Source of the DNA: Paramecium tetraurelia
Taxonomy: Eukaryota; Ciliophora; Oligohymenophorea; Peniculida; Parameciidae
Reading direction: 5' to 3'
NCBI RefSeq assembly: GCF_000165425.1
Contig: NW_001799555.1
Location: 127,102-191,101, forward strand
DNA length: 64,000 nt
Positions 48,658-63,342 of this stretch are shown piece after piece. Numbering within the stretch: position 1 is the first letter of the stretch; each line of letters starts with the position of its first letter. The notes below the pieces were generated by a model, which did no database searches, was not told the origin of the DNA, and saw nothing but the letters and a program-made list of their open reading frames with translations. The position numbers were made by a program, and so were the translations under genes.

Positions 48658-51600
48658 ATGAGCCGCGGCAATGAATTAGACGATCTGCTTTTCAAAAGAA
48701 GGGATTAAAACTCAAAGTAGGGAGAAGATTTGAAATAGATTATAGAGAATATTCCTTATCCTCATGCAGATATAACGATAACTTCTTATAGTGAATTCTC
48801 AGATAACACACCATAAAAATATCTCCATAAATTAGTGCACACAGAAAATACAGAGGTTTAGCCTCAGAAGGTTCGAAGAAATCGAACTTAAGTGGATGCT
48901 TATGCAACAGATAGCGAAGTTGAACAAAGGGAGTTGAAATCCTTAAAAGTAGATTAAAAAAGAAAACCTCTTCAATAACAACCAATAAATCAATAGGAAA
49001 TCAAGCCTCCTTTGGTGCCTCAATAATAACAACAATTATAAGATTTCTATGCATCAGGAGGATCTTACTTGGAATCAATGACTCCATAACGAATGAATAA
49101 AATTGTAGATTGGTCAAAGTAACATGTAACACCAGGTGATGCTAAAAATATCTTCCCTTAAGTAATTGCTCCAAGCATTGAATTTTCAAATGAAAACTCT
49201 CTATCTCTTTAATTTAAAAATGTTGATCCAGAACCTAAGAAACCATAAATTCTGTCTCATTAAAATCAAAACACTTAAAACTCTCGCCTAGAAAATAGAG
49301 TATGGGAAAAATAGAAAAGATACATGGAAAACGAAATATAAGGAATGAAGAAGTAATAAAGAAAATTAGAGAATGAAAATTTAGTATTAGCTTAAAAGCT
49401 TGAAGAATAGGAAGAGTTGACTAAATTAGTTTAAGAAAAGCATAAGGATTATTCATGTTTAGAAATATTAAGAGGTAAATATCTAGAAGTGGCGAAGTAG
49501 TAAATTAAATAATTGAAGTAATAATTGGATTCAAAAGATTAGAAATTAAGAGACTTAAATGAATAAACAAAAGGAATGATTGAAAATGAAAAAAGAATGC
49601 AGGAGGCCATAGAATTAGAACTAAGAGAATTGCATGCTTAATTGGAAATCAAAGATCAAATGGTTAGAGCTCTAAAAAATCAATAAAATAATGAAGATAA
49701 TGAGAGATAAAAGGCTTTACAAGAATATGAGAAGACCATGAGTGATGGCAATAAATTTATTGCTAAATTGAAGAGCTAGATTGAAACTTAAATGAAAGCC
49801 TTGGAAGAGAAGGAATCAATAATTACATCATAGGAAGCTTAGATTTAAAATTTATAAGTCAGGCTATTAAAAGAAACTGAGTATAGAAAGTAAGATGAGA
49901 AAGTAATTAACGAATTCAAGTCTAAAGAAGCATTGCTCTATTAATAAGTGACTGGTAATACTATACCAGAGGTACATAATAGGGCTATGGAGGAACTATA
50001 AGCAGAGTGCATCAATTAAAAGATCTTGATTTCTTAGCTATAAAGTTAATTAACCTAATAGATGTAAATGTATCAATTATAACACGTGAATTCCAATTCT
50101 TATAAGGAATGTGAGCAATGCAAGTTATGCAAAGATGAATTAGCAAATATTATATAAGAATGTTCTTTAGAAGAGGAGGCTAAAACTATAGATGCTACTC
50201 AAAGTATTGCTCAGATTGCCAGAGAAGTTGTTACTCTATTGTTAACTAAGCAGAGGGAATAAATAGATCATGCATTTTTATAATATGAAGAGTAAATTAA
50301 AGAATTAACTTAATAAATTGATTATTTTAAGGAACAAAACGATGAGGTTATGTAAGAGAATCAAAAGATTTCTGATTAAATTTAAATGGTATTGGAGAAG
50401 AAGGAAGAATAAGAATAATAGATATTTGAAGAATATGAGAAACTAAGATAAATGAATTAAAATCTTTTATCAGAAAATAAAACTCTTAAATTAGAATTGG
50501 AACAAGTTAAATTGTAACTGAGAAATGAAACTTAAGCTCATTCTAATGAAATCTAATAATTAAAAAATGAAATTTAAAATAATAAACAATCTCTCTTATA
50601 AGCTAAGTAAAATGAAACTAAATTGGTTGTCCAACAAAGCCAAATGAAGAGCGAAGAAAAGATGCTGATTAATTAAGAAATGGAAAATATGAAAACACTT
50701 TTCTAAAACCAAATTCAAGAACTTTATAATAAACTTCACAACTAAGATGAATAAATTTAAGAATTAACAAAGGAACTATATTCGAAAAAAAAATAAATCG
50801 ATGAAATGCAACAATAATAATCTTCATCCATCAAGAAGTAAAAGAAAGAAAAGGAATAGAAAGAAAGCAAAGAATAAACTCAGCTTAAGACTTACGCTTA
50901 ACAATTAAGTGATCTTAATGATGAGAAGAGTAAACTTTTATTAAAAATCTAACATTTAGAACAATAATAAACCTATTAAACTAAAAGATTAGATGAAGAA
51001 AAACATGATAGATTGGAGAAATTAAATTAATAAATCAAAGAAAAGGATAAAAAGAACATAGATCTTTATAATTAAAACAGAACTCTTTAATCTTTATAAA
51101 AAGAGCTAGATGACTAAATTTCATCAATGAAGGATGAAATTGAAAAGTAAAAAAAACAAATACAACTAAAAAACTCAGAAATTAAATAGTTATTAGATTA
51201 AAATAAATAGTTATAGGACAAGAATTAAGAAATTAACAACAGATTAAGTTTGCTCTAATAATAAATGAACCAATTTGAAAGTGAAATTAAGCATTATGAA
51301 TAGAGTCCTTAAATACCAGAAAAATTAAGATCTCAAGCTTCTGTTAGAAGCTTTGATAAAACTCCTCATGCAGTCATAGAATTAGTTGAAGGATTCAATC
51401 AATACTAATAGGAATTTTATCATTTAAAAAAAATGTTTACTGAGAAATTAAAGGCCTAAGAATAAGTATTTATTTACTTTATACATAGAATTTAACATCC
51501 CTACAGTAAGCTAATCAGTAAATCACTTAATAAAATATTAAATTGATTCAAGAAAATAATGCATTAAAGGATGAAATATCATCAGCTAGTCATGGAAAAA

Positions 51601-52052
51601 ATTATGAAGATAGAGGATCAGCCTAGACTGGGGATTCTCTTAATATACGCTCCTTCTTAGATCATGATCATAAAAAGACCCTCCCATGCAAAACACCTGA
51701 ATAACATTTTTCTATAGTTGAATTAGTTTAACCAGAAATTATGTCAATCGAGGATACTGTTATGATCTTCAAAGAAATCTTAAGGAGGTCAGTCAAATCA
51801 GTAGAAATGATTAAAATGATTTGTCCCTTGCCCGAAATTAAAGAATTACTTATGATCATTTTATAAGTAGAAGAAAAAATGCAATAACAAAATTAAACTA
51901 CTGCAAATAAAAAATCTAAAATCATAAATTCTATCTTGGGAGCATCAAACATTAAGATGATAGATTAATCTAGAAAAAAGAGTGCCTGTGGAGGAATTAG
52001 AGTTAAATAAAGTCATAGAAGTGAAACAGGAGTAGTTGAATTTTACGAATGA
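48658..52052 (+). CDS. Long coiled-coil protein (centrosome/basal-body type)
   Basis: About 1,123 residues with one 23-nt intron, spliced length divisible by three. The first ~200 residues are disordered, with Gln and Pro (RKPLQQQPINQQEIKPPLVP). From about residue 215 to 900 it is an almost unbroken coiled coil rich in Glu, Lys and Gln, in which most Gln are TAA/TAG. A CxxC pair sits in KECEQCKLCKDELANIIQEC, near residue 480. The C terminus (about 180 residues) is mixed, with EDTVMIFKEILRRSVKSVEM as a likely short helical module. No enzyme domain. The architecture fits basal body, centrosome or cortex scaffolds, which ciliates have in number, but no specific orthologue is recognised. Confidence 0.72.
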
Positions 52053-52094
52053 TTTATTAAGAGATTTTTTTATGAAATTTTCTTTAAATTTATA

Positions 52095-52692
52095 ATGAAG
52101 AAGATTTTGGATAATTTTAGCCATAATTGTCATTTGATATTTAAATATTTATCAAAATTATCAATAATTAGTAGGTTTTGGAGCAAAAAGACAACTAAGA
52201 CTAATAACTTTCAATTAATTTGTCAGTTTGCTTTAAAGAAGTTTTCTTAGACATAAACCTAACTGATTGCTTCCATGATGTGAGGAAAAGAATTTATGCT
52301 CTAATAGTTAAAGCAACTTCATCCAAAAAATAATATAATTTATTAATTAAAAGGATTATAAATATAAAGTGAAGATTAGTATGAATTTTATATTAATTTA
52401 AATATATATATTAAGTGATGGAGCAAAAGCATTTGATGGTATACTATTATGAATAATATATAAGAGATATTTCGTTGAAGAATAATAGACATTACATAGA
52501 GCAGCTGCAGTTTATGGTTCTGGATTGGCTATGCAATTAAATTTAGAGAGAAATATTTTAGGAGCTCCAGGATAATAATCATATATTCATTTAGAGATTG
52601 CAATGAATAAATTGAATGATATAGATGAATTAGATTTTATGGGAAATAAGAAATTTGAATAAGAATACGTGAAAGGATTTTAATAAATATGA
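52095..52692 (+). CDS. POMP: Proteasome maturation factor POMP/UMP1-like
   Basis: About 155 residues. Introns of 29, 28, 47 and 26 nt give a spliced length divisible by three. The middle reads INLTDCFHDLKQLHPKNNII, like the conserved D.fhe...L...HPl motif of UMP1. The last part has TLHRAAAVYGSGLAMQLNLE, matching the '..YG..a....qlE' motif, and YIHLEIAMNKLNDIDELDFM, matching 'sn..leiL.G.d..i.f.D'. UMP1/POMP is a chaperone that enters the half-proteasome and is degraded on completion of the 20S particle. The 47-nt intron is longer than usual here, and the first exon is the least certain. Confidence 0.68.
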
Positions 52693-52732
52693 ACATTAGT
52701 ATTAAATAAAAATTGGAATTTTTTAGTTATTA

Positions 52733-53400
52733 TCATAATAATCTCAAGGATTTTCTAAGCTGTGTAAGATCTGTGTTTATGTGTTCTTCAAAATAAACAT
52801 TCATAATAAATTCACTTCTATTGGCCCTTTTCAAAATTTCAGGTAAAGTTTCTAATAATTTTTGTTTTTCCTAACAATTTAATTTGAATGACCCAACAAA
52901 TGCACTTAAGGTTGCTGATGGTAATCCAAGTTAAGCCATTTCATACCATTTCACAACAATTTCATCATAGACACTTACGTCATACATGAGTAGCACATGT
53001 ATAAAATCATGGATCTTTAGTTTATATTAAAGGATTATACTTCTTTATATCTTTGATAGACATATGCCAATTCCAAATCTGGAATATATTTAACTATTGG
53101 TCTTTCACTGCTAGAGAAGTCTCTATCCCTCATAAATTTTCCATATTGATAACTTTATATTAAAGATGAATGCTACCCAAAAGTATTTTGATTCAATTTT
53201 AACAACTCTTCTACTTTGAATGTTTCAGGTGTAACTCTGGGTTTATCAATTAATATTCTCTAACCAACGGGATGCTGAAGCATTCTTTAGTGGATGTCCT
53301 TTACACAATAATACCCTGATAATTCTCCCAATTAGGAGAGATGATTTCCACTTAATAAAAGGTTGTTAAGTAATTTACTTTAAAGGGTATTTATAGGCAT
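52733..53400 (-). CDS. COQ4: Ubiquinone biosynthesis protein COQ4
   Basis: About 213 residues with one 26-nt intron, spliced length divisible by three. Motifs: [110 protein letters not shown]. The HD...H signature (HDFIH) that binds a divalent metal is intact. COQ4 scaffolds the coenzyme Q synthesis complex on the inner mitochondrial membrane and has a decarboxylase/hydroxylase-type role. The N-terminal targeting region is short. The stop lies 40 bases from the convergent POMP stop. Confidence 0.92.
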
Positions 53401-53490
53401 TTATAGCACATTGAAAGAGAGTTGATAAGCGTTCAAAATTATTTTTTAAGGGTTTGTGATTATTAATTAAATCTCTTAGCATTTTAATTA

Positions 53491-55080
53491 ATGTATATAA
53501 ACTCTGAGAATTTATTACCAAAATTAGAAGGATAGGCCTTTGGTATTGATATTGAATTTAGCAATAATCGAATCTGTCTTATTTAAATATCTGATGGGAA
53601 GGAAATATATTTATTTGATCCAATAGCTTTGAATTTAGAATAATATATGAGAGAATTTTTTAAAAATGATGCCATAAAAATATTTTATAGTGGTGCTCAA
53701 GATTTGAAATGGTTGAAGAATGAATATTAAATTGTGGTGAATAACTATTGTGATTTAAAAGTGTTAGCTTAAAAAGAGCCAGATTTAAGTTTGATTGCAT
53801 TATGGAAGAAATATTGTGGAGTCTAATTCGAGAGAGAGGATAAAAAAAGATTATAAAAGAGTGATTGGTTTGCTAGACCATTAACTGAAGAATAATTATT
53901 TTATGCTGCCCTTGATTGTAAGTATCTAGTTGTTCTACGGGAAATTTTATTGTAATAATACACTGAAGAGGAATAGAAAAGCATTCACTTCTCAACCGAT
54001 CTTAAAGAACCTAAACTCTTAAGATATTTAAAAAAATAGTTGGCTGATAATTAAGATGTCTTATTACCATAAAAGATATATAGACATATAAAATTCCAAG
54101 AACCATTTTAAACAGATGATTTAAAGGTGATTGGACTGATTGAATAATTGACTAAAAAGCATCATCAAGATTATCAAGAATAAAAGAGATAAAGATTTTT
54201 ATAATTTTAGGAAAAGTTTACTACTCATAAACCTGTTTATAGTAATTGTCGTATTTATAGTTTGAGTGGATAATAGTTATGTTGTTGTGATTAAAAGAAA
54301 ATATCCTGGTATGTAAAGAATGGACTCGGAGAATATTTAGATGAAAAGAGCATCAAACTCAATTTTGATCCTGTTTGTGAATTTGATGAAAAAGAAATGA
54401 AATTTTACAATGAGGAAAGGTCCAATAGATGTGTTATTTGTGGTGCTTCTACTAATATATTGAAATACTAAATTATCCCTTATATGTACAAACATTACTT
54501 ACCTAATCACTATAAATCTCACAGAGCTCATGATGTTGTGATTCTATGTGCTCGTTGCCACGAAAAAGCCTCAGCTCAACAAGATAAGAAAAGGGCTGAG
54601 ATAGCCAAATTGTATGAAGTTCCTTTATAGCATTATGGAGAGGAAAAGTTAGTCGTTGATAAATTGAGTCATGTTCTTAAAAAATATGAGAGTCTGACAA
54701 AAGCAGGTAAGCATTTTGATATGATGCAATATGAAGATATCAGAAATCAATTTAAAGACCTCATCTAATTACCTGCTGAATTTGATAAGTAGGAGTTGAC
54801 AAAAATTAATGATAAATTGAAAAAGGAGTTAAAGAATTCACATGGAGAAGCTGTAGTTAAAAAATTAGACACTGATGAGAAAATCGAAGAATTTATTATG
54901 ATTTTCAGAAAACATTTCTTATCTTCAATGGATCCTTAATTCTTACCTAAAGAATGGGCTATAGATCATAGATTTAAAAGAAATTTTGGCGAGAAATCAG
55001 TTTATTATTAGAAAGAAGAATAGAATGACTAAAATAAATAGGATATCCAACAAATGGATTAGTAATTAATTTAGAAATGA
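53491..55080 (+). CDS. EXD2: 3'-5' exonuclease EXD2-like (DEDDy + zinc module)
   Basis: Intronless 529-residue protein. Exonuclease motifs: GIDIEF (DxE), [14 protein letters not shown] (motif II Asp), and [12 protein letters not shown] (Y-x-x-x-D motif III), typical of the DEDDy family. The C-terminal half has RCVICGAS ... [10 protein letters not shown], a CxxC...CxxCH zinc/HNH-like module, and [11 protein letters not shown], as in EXD2. EXD2 degrades RNA or DNA ends in mitochondria or at double-strand breaks. The total length is normal for EXD2 (about 620 in animals, including N-terminal extensions). No transmembrane segment at the N terminus is seen, so cytosolic or nuclear location is possible. 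Confidence 0.88.
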
Positions 55081-55140
55081 AGGACAATTTTATTAAAAAT
55101 ATAAATGTTTGTGTTTAACAATTATATAATTTTATTTATA

Positions 55141-55843
55141 ATGAGATTCATTAGTCAAAATACAACTCCTAAATATGAATAGTAATAACAAATAGTATTA
55201 CCTAATGTCAGAGGGAGGTCTAATACAATGCAATAGAGCAAATAAAAAAATAATTATAATAAATAGCTAACTTTAAATAATGATCATTTCTAAAACACTG
55301 GTAATGAACTAAATTCATCGAGACTGGATAATATATTCTAAATGGAAATTATGACTCATAAATTTGAATAATTAAAGGTTTCCTTATCTCATTCTACCTA
55401 AGGGGATGTTAATAAAACAAATGTAATAAATAGTCAAAAGAAAAAGAAGAAATAAAAGGCTTAATATAATGAATCGAATTATAGAATAAATGAGTATTAG
55501 TTGTTTAAAAAGAAAATAGATGATAATATTTAAACAGAATTAAGATAGATTTAGGAATCGCGCTAAAAACTAATGAAATGTGTCCTCAATACACGATAAA
55601 GAAATATTTCTTTATAATTATATGGAGATGATCTGACGCCTGTGATAACTAACGAGAAGGTCAATCGATAAAATGAAAAAGAAAAAAATTGTAATTATTG
55701 TCTAAAACTTAGTAGAATAACAGCATTTATTAGAGTCTATCAAGAAATAATACACACAGAGGTCTCCAAACGGAAATGCCTATTGCGGTTTAAAAGCCTT
55801 AAGGAAGAGTCAACAAAGTAAAGTATTTAATAAATTATGTTGA
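55141..55843 (+). CDS. Gln/Asn-rich basic protein of unknown function
   Basis: About 226 residues with one 22-nt intron, spliced length divisible by three. The composition is Gln, Asn, Lys and Ser, with basic clusters (NSQKKKKKQKAQYNESNYRI) and helical segments (QNTGNELNSSRLDNIFQMEI, RQIQESRQKLMKCVLNTRQR). The end is SPNGNAYCGLKALRKSQQSK. I see no domain. The frame would also stay open past the stop if the intron is ignored, joining the next gene; the intron version gives the better protein and a clean TGA. Both readings are possible. Confidence 0.5.
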
Positions 55844-55905
55844 CATAAGAGGTCTTTATTGATGATATATTAAATATAGATATTATATTTAAATATTGTA
55901 AAATT

Positions 55906-56289
55906 ATGAGCAGCAGCCAGCAAAACTCAAAATCCATTTCAATCAAAAGTGATCAAAACAGTTTTCGAAATAAATTAAGAAAAACAAGAGATTCTAAAGC
56001 ACCCAACCTTAATAATTTAATTTCATTAATCAAGGATGCTGAAATTTCATTAAATTACTTTAAAGAATTCTCGGAGTAAATTGTAAAAACACAATTAGGA
56101 ATGTAATAAAACTATAACATGGATAAGTTAAACAATAATAATGAAGAAGTTGGAATTGATCTCTTCGAAAATTATAAAGATAAGATTGATTAAAATGAAA
56201 TTTAATATTCATATAACTAATTTTCAATTGCAAACCAAGAGATACCTTCATAAAACCAATATTAAATGGATGTTCCAACTAAATAATGA
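55906..56289 (+). CDS. Small Ser/Asn-rich protein of unknown function
   Basis: Intronless 127-residue frame. It starts MSSSQQNSKSISIKSDQNSF, has a helical middle (LNNLISLIKDAEISLNYFKE) and an acidic Asn-rich end. If the intron in the preceding gene is not used, this frame is in phase with it and the two could be one protein. Nothing about its role can be said. Confidence 0.5.
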
Positions 56290-56455
56290 ATTAATAATTA
56301 TCAAATTGTATTAAAAAGGTTTGAGTCAAAGAAGACGTAAACTATGGATTAGGAACAGATTAGGGATTAACAAAATTGTCCTGGATAATTCTGTTTGATT
56401 TAATACAATTTTATTTAATCCAAAGAATTTATCTTTATTATTTACTATGACATAA

Positions 56456-57824
56456 TCATAATATACAAGGTAGTATTGTAGTTTCGTTAATTTGTCTAGA
56501 GCTTATCTTACGAGAAAAAGGGGATGCTTTTTGTTATAGACTTGGCATGATAATTTATTTTCTAATTTTCTCTTATAATATGCTATTGACGGCAAGTTTG
56601 CTGAATTTGCTCTGCAAATATCCTTCTGACAGTATTTTATTTAGCGAGTTATGATCCTGCTTAAGATTTTGAAGGTCTAGACTATTTAATTGATGATTTT
56701 TATTAATCTTTTGGACTTAATCTTTATAAATACATATCACATACTATTTTATTCATATTAAGATAGTCTAGTTGGGTTTGAATGCAAAGAGTCATTCCCC
56801 CCTCCCAATGTTGCTAACCTTTTACGAGAGGAAGAAACTTATTCATTTTAATTCTATTAATCCTACTTATAGGTAGACTTAGGAAAAATATTTTAATAGC
56901 TCTTGTTTTTTGGGAATTATATTGTTTTTATCAGCTACCCAGCATTTTGAAGAGTAAGTTGGAAATTTTTGAAGCAATTTAATTCTAGTAACTAAGTTGC
57001 TGTTGGTCTTAAAACAGTCGAAACTTATAACATCATTCTTATTAAGTTCTGTAAATCAAATGTGTAAGATTTAGGTAGTTTTTGGTAATATCCTAAATTA
57101 TACAAGTAGACATACCCTTAATCACCTTGTTATAGAGGCCATCCATGTTCTCTGCTTGAAAAGGTAACTTCAATGCTGCCATTTCATATAATACGCAACC
57201 CAAAGACCAGATGTCTGATTTACAATCATAGGGTTGATCTTTCCATACTTCTGGACTTGCATAGTATGGAGTGCCAGTTTAAGTGTATAGTAAACCCTAC
57301 TTTGCTACTTTAGACACATTCAGGTCTCCCAATTTTACTTCATTGTTTATCAAAAATATGTTTGCACTCTTTATATCACGATGCATCACTTTCATTTGGT
57401 GGAGTGCTTTTAAGGCATTTAGAATTTGAAAAGCATATTTTAAAATCTCTTTTTCTTAGAATTAACTATTTGTTTTGATGTATTTCTATATCTTCTATAA
57501 TAAATCTCCATCAGTGGCAAGTTCCATTACAATACTATATATTATATATTTAAATTTTACCATAAGGAGTTACTGACTGGATCAATGAAGGCTTCTTTGT
57601 AACTAATAATATTTTAATGATGAATTGAAGCAAGAATCCTTACTTCATTTAAGGCATTTTGCTTTTCTTTATCGGATAAGTTAGTTAAATTTACTTTCTT
57701 TAGAGCGTATTCAAGATTGTCTTCTATTCTTCTGACTTTGTAAACATTGGAATAAGATCCGTCGCCTTTGATATCTTAATCTATTACCTAATTTGGATAT
57801 TATTTTAAAATCCTTTAATGACAT
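56456..57824 (-). CDS. NEK-family protein kinase
   Basis: About 424 residues, four introns (22, 26, 23, 23 nt), spliced length divisible by three. The kinase domain begins [20 protein letters not shown], with catalytic loop [17 protein letters not shown] at the DFG position and [25 protein letters not shown].xN and GTPYY.SPE are typical of NIMA-related kinases. The usual DFG is DLN: the Asp is kept and Phe-Gly replaced, a change seen in some NEKs, so activity may still be possible. The C-terminal ~150 residues are Ser/Gln/Lys-rich and helical. NEKs in ciliates control cilium length and cell division. The start follows a spacer of about 200 bases from the next gene. Confidence 0.85.
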
Positions 57825-58024
57825 GAATTGTTATCTCAAAATGGAATAATGAATTTGTATATTTTAATAAGTAAATTTTGTTCTCACACAATTAATTTAT
57901 CAATTATTATGAAATGAAATTAATGAAATTGATAAAGAGAGCTAATTAATTCATGAGAACAAATATAAGTGTGATCTTATAGAGTATTTATTAATAAATT
58001 TGAATAAAATTGATTAATTTTCAT

Positions 58025-59337
58025 TCAACCTAAATTCTTATCGTTCTTTTTCTAATTGTTGTTATTGGTATTGTTTGTTTGTGTTTTGTTTGCACCTTAA
58101 TAAAATCCAGTTTAGCCTCCCTGTAAGGCAGCTCTTTATTAATCGCTCATATGAACAGTCTGAACACCTGCACCATGGATATTGGGATTAAGATTCTAAA
58201 AGGATTTCATTACAAATGTCAACACAGTTCTACCAACCTGAAAATGATATTGTTATAGCTTACCTAAATGGCTATTTTATCCATGCACAACAGGTATGGA
58301 GTTTAAAGTCGAACTAAAGTACCGAATTTACTATTATTATCAACTATAACAAAATTGCCCATTTCATATTTGATAAATGCATGTAATCTTGATACTGAGA
58401 TATCTGATATTCTAATTTCGCATTAATGACCTCGACCTAATTTGATTTAGTCATCTGGAGTCCCTTTGATAAGGTAAATTCCTCTTTAGGCCTTTTTATC
58501 CTTTTCTGAGATTTATGTGTTTTCAAGGATTATATATGGTTGATTGGGTCTTTCCAAGGCAGCCAAATCTAGCACTTTCCCTTTGAATCTGATTTATTGT
58601 GGCAACAATTCTTTACACACTTCACACTCTAATCTAAGGGATATCAGTATTGGTACTTCTTCCATCTGTAGGAAATTGTGTTGCCGGATTCTTTTTTGTA
58701 GCCTCTGCTTTCTAACCATTGTTTAAGACAATTGAAATGCACGTAAGCACAACTTCCATTGCATTTACAAGGGGTGATAAATGGATCTTCTGGGGTCTCT
58801 TCTTCATTTAAACATATTTTGCACTACTATGTTACATTCCCATCCAAGGAGGGTGTAATTTTGGCTTCTGACTAGAACACATCCTTCACTGTCCTTATTT
58901 GTCCCTTGCTGTCTCTGATTTCAATCACGTGGTATTCAACTCTGCCTAATTTTAGAAGATCCCCCTCTTACAATGTATAACCCTTTACTGTAATAAATAT
59001 TAATACCTTCTAAACACCGTCGGCATTTTTTAAACTACGAACGATTAAAAAATTTTCATTTTCTGCTGAGTTTTGATTCGGTTGAATAAAATATTAGTCT
59101 GAATATTAATAATTTATATACCTCCCTAAGCTTAAATGGATGTTAGAGGTAAGTTTGCTTCATCCTTAGCCTTTCCATCTTGTATAACTATTTCATTCTC
59201 TATTATAATAATAACACTTTCAAACCTTCTCTGCTGACTTTGCATGATCCTTCAACCCTATGTTTTTTAACGCTTAAAGATTTCGTCTCATAATCAAACA
59301 ATCCGTGAGAATCCTTTTGCCAAGTAACAGCTTTCAT
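58025..59337 (-). CDS. FHA domain + RING-CH (RINGv) ubiquitin ligase-like protein
   Basis: About 404 residues, four introns (26, 23, 23, 26 nt), spliced length divisible by three. A first FHA-like part lies around residues 50-110 (FLIVRSLKNADGVQKVLIFI, LLKLGRVEYHVIEI). The RING-CH follows: CKICLNEEETPEDPFITPCK, CNGSCAYVHFNCLKQWLESR, and LECEVCKELLPQQI, a complete C4HC3 series. Then a second, full FHA domain (IKLGRGHQCEIRISDISVSR, LHAFIKYEMGNFVIVDNNSK, FGTLVRL). The end is Gln/Asn-rich. It probably recruits E2 enzymes to phosphothreonine-containing substrates. Unlike MARCH ligases it has no membrane segments. The order FHA-RINGv-FHA is uncommon outside protists. Confidence 0.82.
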
Positions 59338-60007
59338 TTCCACACTACATATATAATGATTATTTACTAGTTCTTGTTCTTCGATATAAAAGGAAGAGTA
59401 GTTGTCATTTATTCTTAGTTTTTTTTTGATTTAATATATATTATTATTCATTTTAAAAACTCATTTCTACCTCAATATTAATATCATCTCGTCATTATAA
59501 CTTGTTAATTTGCAATTCTCAAAGCTCAGTCCCATCAAAGCAAAAACCTTTGAAGTCATGCTCCCTCCAATATTTTCCCATAGCTAAATACCCTCTCACT
59601 ACACCACCCTTTGAAATAACTACCTAAACTAGTGTGATAATGCAAAATCAAATAGTAGTCCTGCGATTTGAGAAGGAAATTATAATAAAATATCATATTT
59701 CCATAATATAGACAATATGGAACTAATTTGTTTGTAGGCTATGGGAATTGATGGCTTTGAGTATTTTAGATAAATTATTCTGATTTGATCAATTTTCATT
59801 ATGAAAAATGTGATAATTTAAAATTTATTTTCTAAAAATAGGTTATTAGATTTGTCATTCCAAATTACAATGTCACAAGATTACCATTTATTTATGATAT
59901 CTAATATTTGATAGTCGAAAATCAAATCGAAATTATTAAGAATAAACAAAGTACTAATGGACTATATTTAACTTAGGTTTCAATATTGAAAATTTAATAT
60001 TTAATTA
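59338..60007. other. Divergent spacer, possible small exon(s)
   Basis: About 670 bases. On the minus strand a short frame ends at TGA 59519-59521 with VVISKGGVVRGYLAMGKYWR before it, which reads like protein, but I cannot find a start that joins to it through a short intron. It is left as a possible tiny or decayed gene. The remainder looks like promoter DNA of the CDPK gene. Confidence 0.35.
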
Positions 60008-61843
<1,836 letters not shown>

Positions 61844-62752
61844 CTTTATTTATTTATATTTATTTCTTGATTTTAAATAAAGCTTAAAAGTCAGCACAGT
61901 TGGTTAAATTATCAGTCTAGTTTACTGATAAATTACTCGGTTTATAATTGGACGTTGACTCTAATGCTGTTTTGAAAGACAAAATTTAACTAGTGTAATA
62001 ATCATTTACATCTAATCATTTTAGTAAGCAAATAAGTTCTATTCTTCTAGAAAAACTGAAAGATACACTGTATTTATGAATAATATTCAACCCTTATTAA
62101 TTAATCTATTTGTAAAAGAAAAACTTAAGATAAAAGGAAAATAGGAATAGTATAGATTCTTGAGCAAAATGTAAAAATCAAGTTCAATAAATAATGTATT
62201 TGCATTTGGGCAGTAAAAAGAGATGCTGACTGTTTCAATAGTTTAAAAGATAACAATCAAATATGATGATTGATAATAGATAATTTAAGACATTTAGAGT
62301 CAATAAAGAAGACTTATCAGAATTGAGATTTTTTCGAAATCCACCATTAATCCAAGAATCATTCAAAATATAATTTGAATGTATCAAAAATATAAGAATC
62401 TAACCAAGTTAACTACTTAATTCGATATTATTAATAATCAGATAATATTAGTCATTCGAATGCTTGATATTCATATGATTATATGATTTTTAAGGATGCC
62501 AGAATCAATCAAATAGGACACAATAAGTTATGGATTTGGTCCATTCCAAAAAGTAAAATGGTAAAGATATGGTTAATATAAATGATACACATCAAAAATA
62601 GTGAATGGACCTCGATAACATTGTACAATACTAAGGTACTGGTATAATTGTAAGTCTTCTTTATTATAATTTCTATATTTAAATAATAAGTTATTAATAA
62701 TATTGTATTATGTTTTAACATATTATTAATTTCCGAAAATATAATAATTTAA
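61844..62752. other. Region with possible exon fragments, no gene model
   Basis: About 900 bases. Plus-strand fragments read like protein (FRVNKEDLSELRFFRNPPLI and INQIGHNKLWIWSIPKSKMV), with an ATG near 62078. Frames change and TGA codons intervene, and I could not join them with short introns. It may be a gene with unusual introns or a relic. Confidence 0.35.
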
Positions 62753-63318
62753 ATGGGATAGTAAAATTCAAATGCAAAACTCAGTTAAAATATCTTAGTT
62801 TTTGGAGTCAATATGTTACTAGATGAGAAGCTTTTGGGTTCTGAGTGGTAAAAAGATTAAAGTATCAATTTGTATTGACTATTCTAGTTAATTCTTGTTA
62901 GGATTTTACCTTGTACAAAAATATTAGCGAGAAACCTAATTAACTATTATGGTGTCCAAAAAGGAGTGAAATAATACAAAAATCAATTGAATCTATAATA
63001 TTAAATATTGAATTTGAAGGTGTTTTGTATGTTTTTGAACAAACTCAAGATCATAAGGTCTTGAATGAACATCGAAAATTGATAAAGTGGTTAATGAGTG
63101 AAGATTCTATGAGATAATGCTCAATGATTCTATTGTGTGTGTCTAAGTCAAGTGATTTAGCAATCAATATTAAATCGCAAATAGAAATAGAACTAGATCT
63201 GGAATCTATGGATTCTAAATAAGCGAGAAACTTGATCATAAAATAACAAGATAAAGAAAGTACTCTATAATTTAAAAAGATTATATCATAATTGATTAAA
63301 ATGAAGAATGAATCATGA
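62753..63318 (+). CDS. Ras-superfamily GTPase-like protein without nucleotide motifs
   Basis: About 179 residues with one 26-nt intron, spliced length divisible by three. It begins MGQQNSNAKLSQNILVFGVN: Gly2 suggests myristoylation, and ILVFGVN is the beta-1 strand. The P-loop GxxxxGK(S/T) is replaced by VNMLLDEKLLGS. Switch II (WDxxGQ-type) is replaced by QLLWCPKRSE. The core FEGVLYVFEQTQDHKVLNEH, RKLIKWLMSEDSMRQCSMIL matches the Rab/ARF pattern well, but the NKxD motif is VSKSSDL. So the fold is that of a small GTPase while GTP binding is doubtful: a pseudoGTPase. A membrane-tethered scaffold role is likely. Confidence 0.65.
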
Positions 63319-63342
63319 TATATTTGATACAATTTTTAACTT

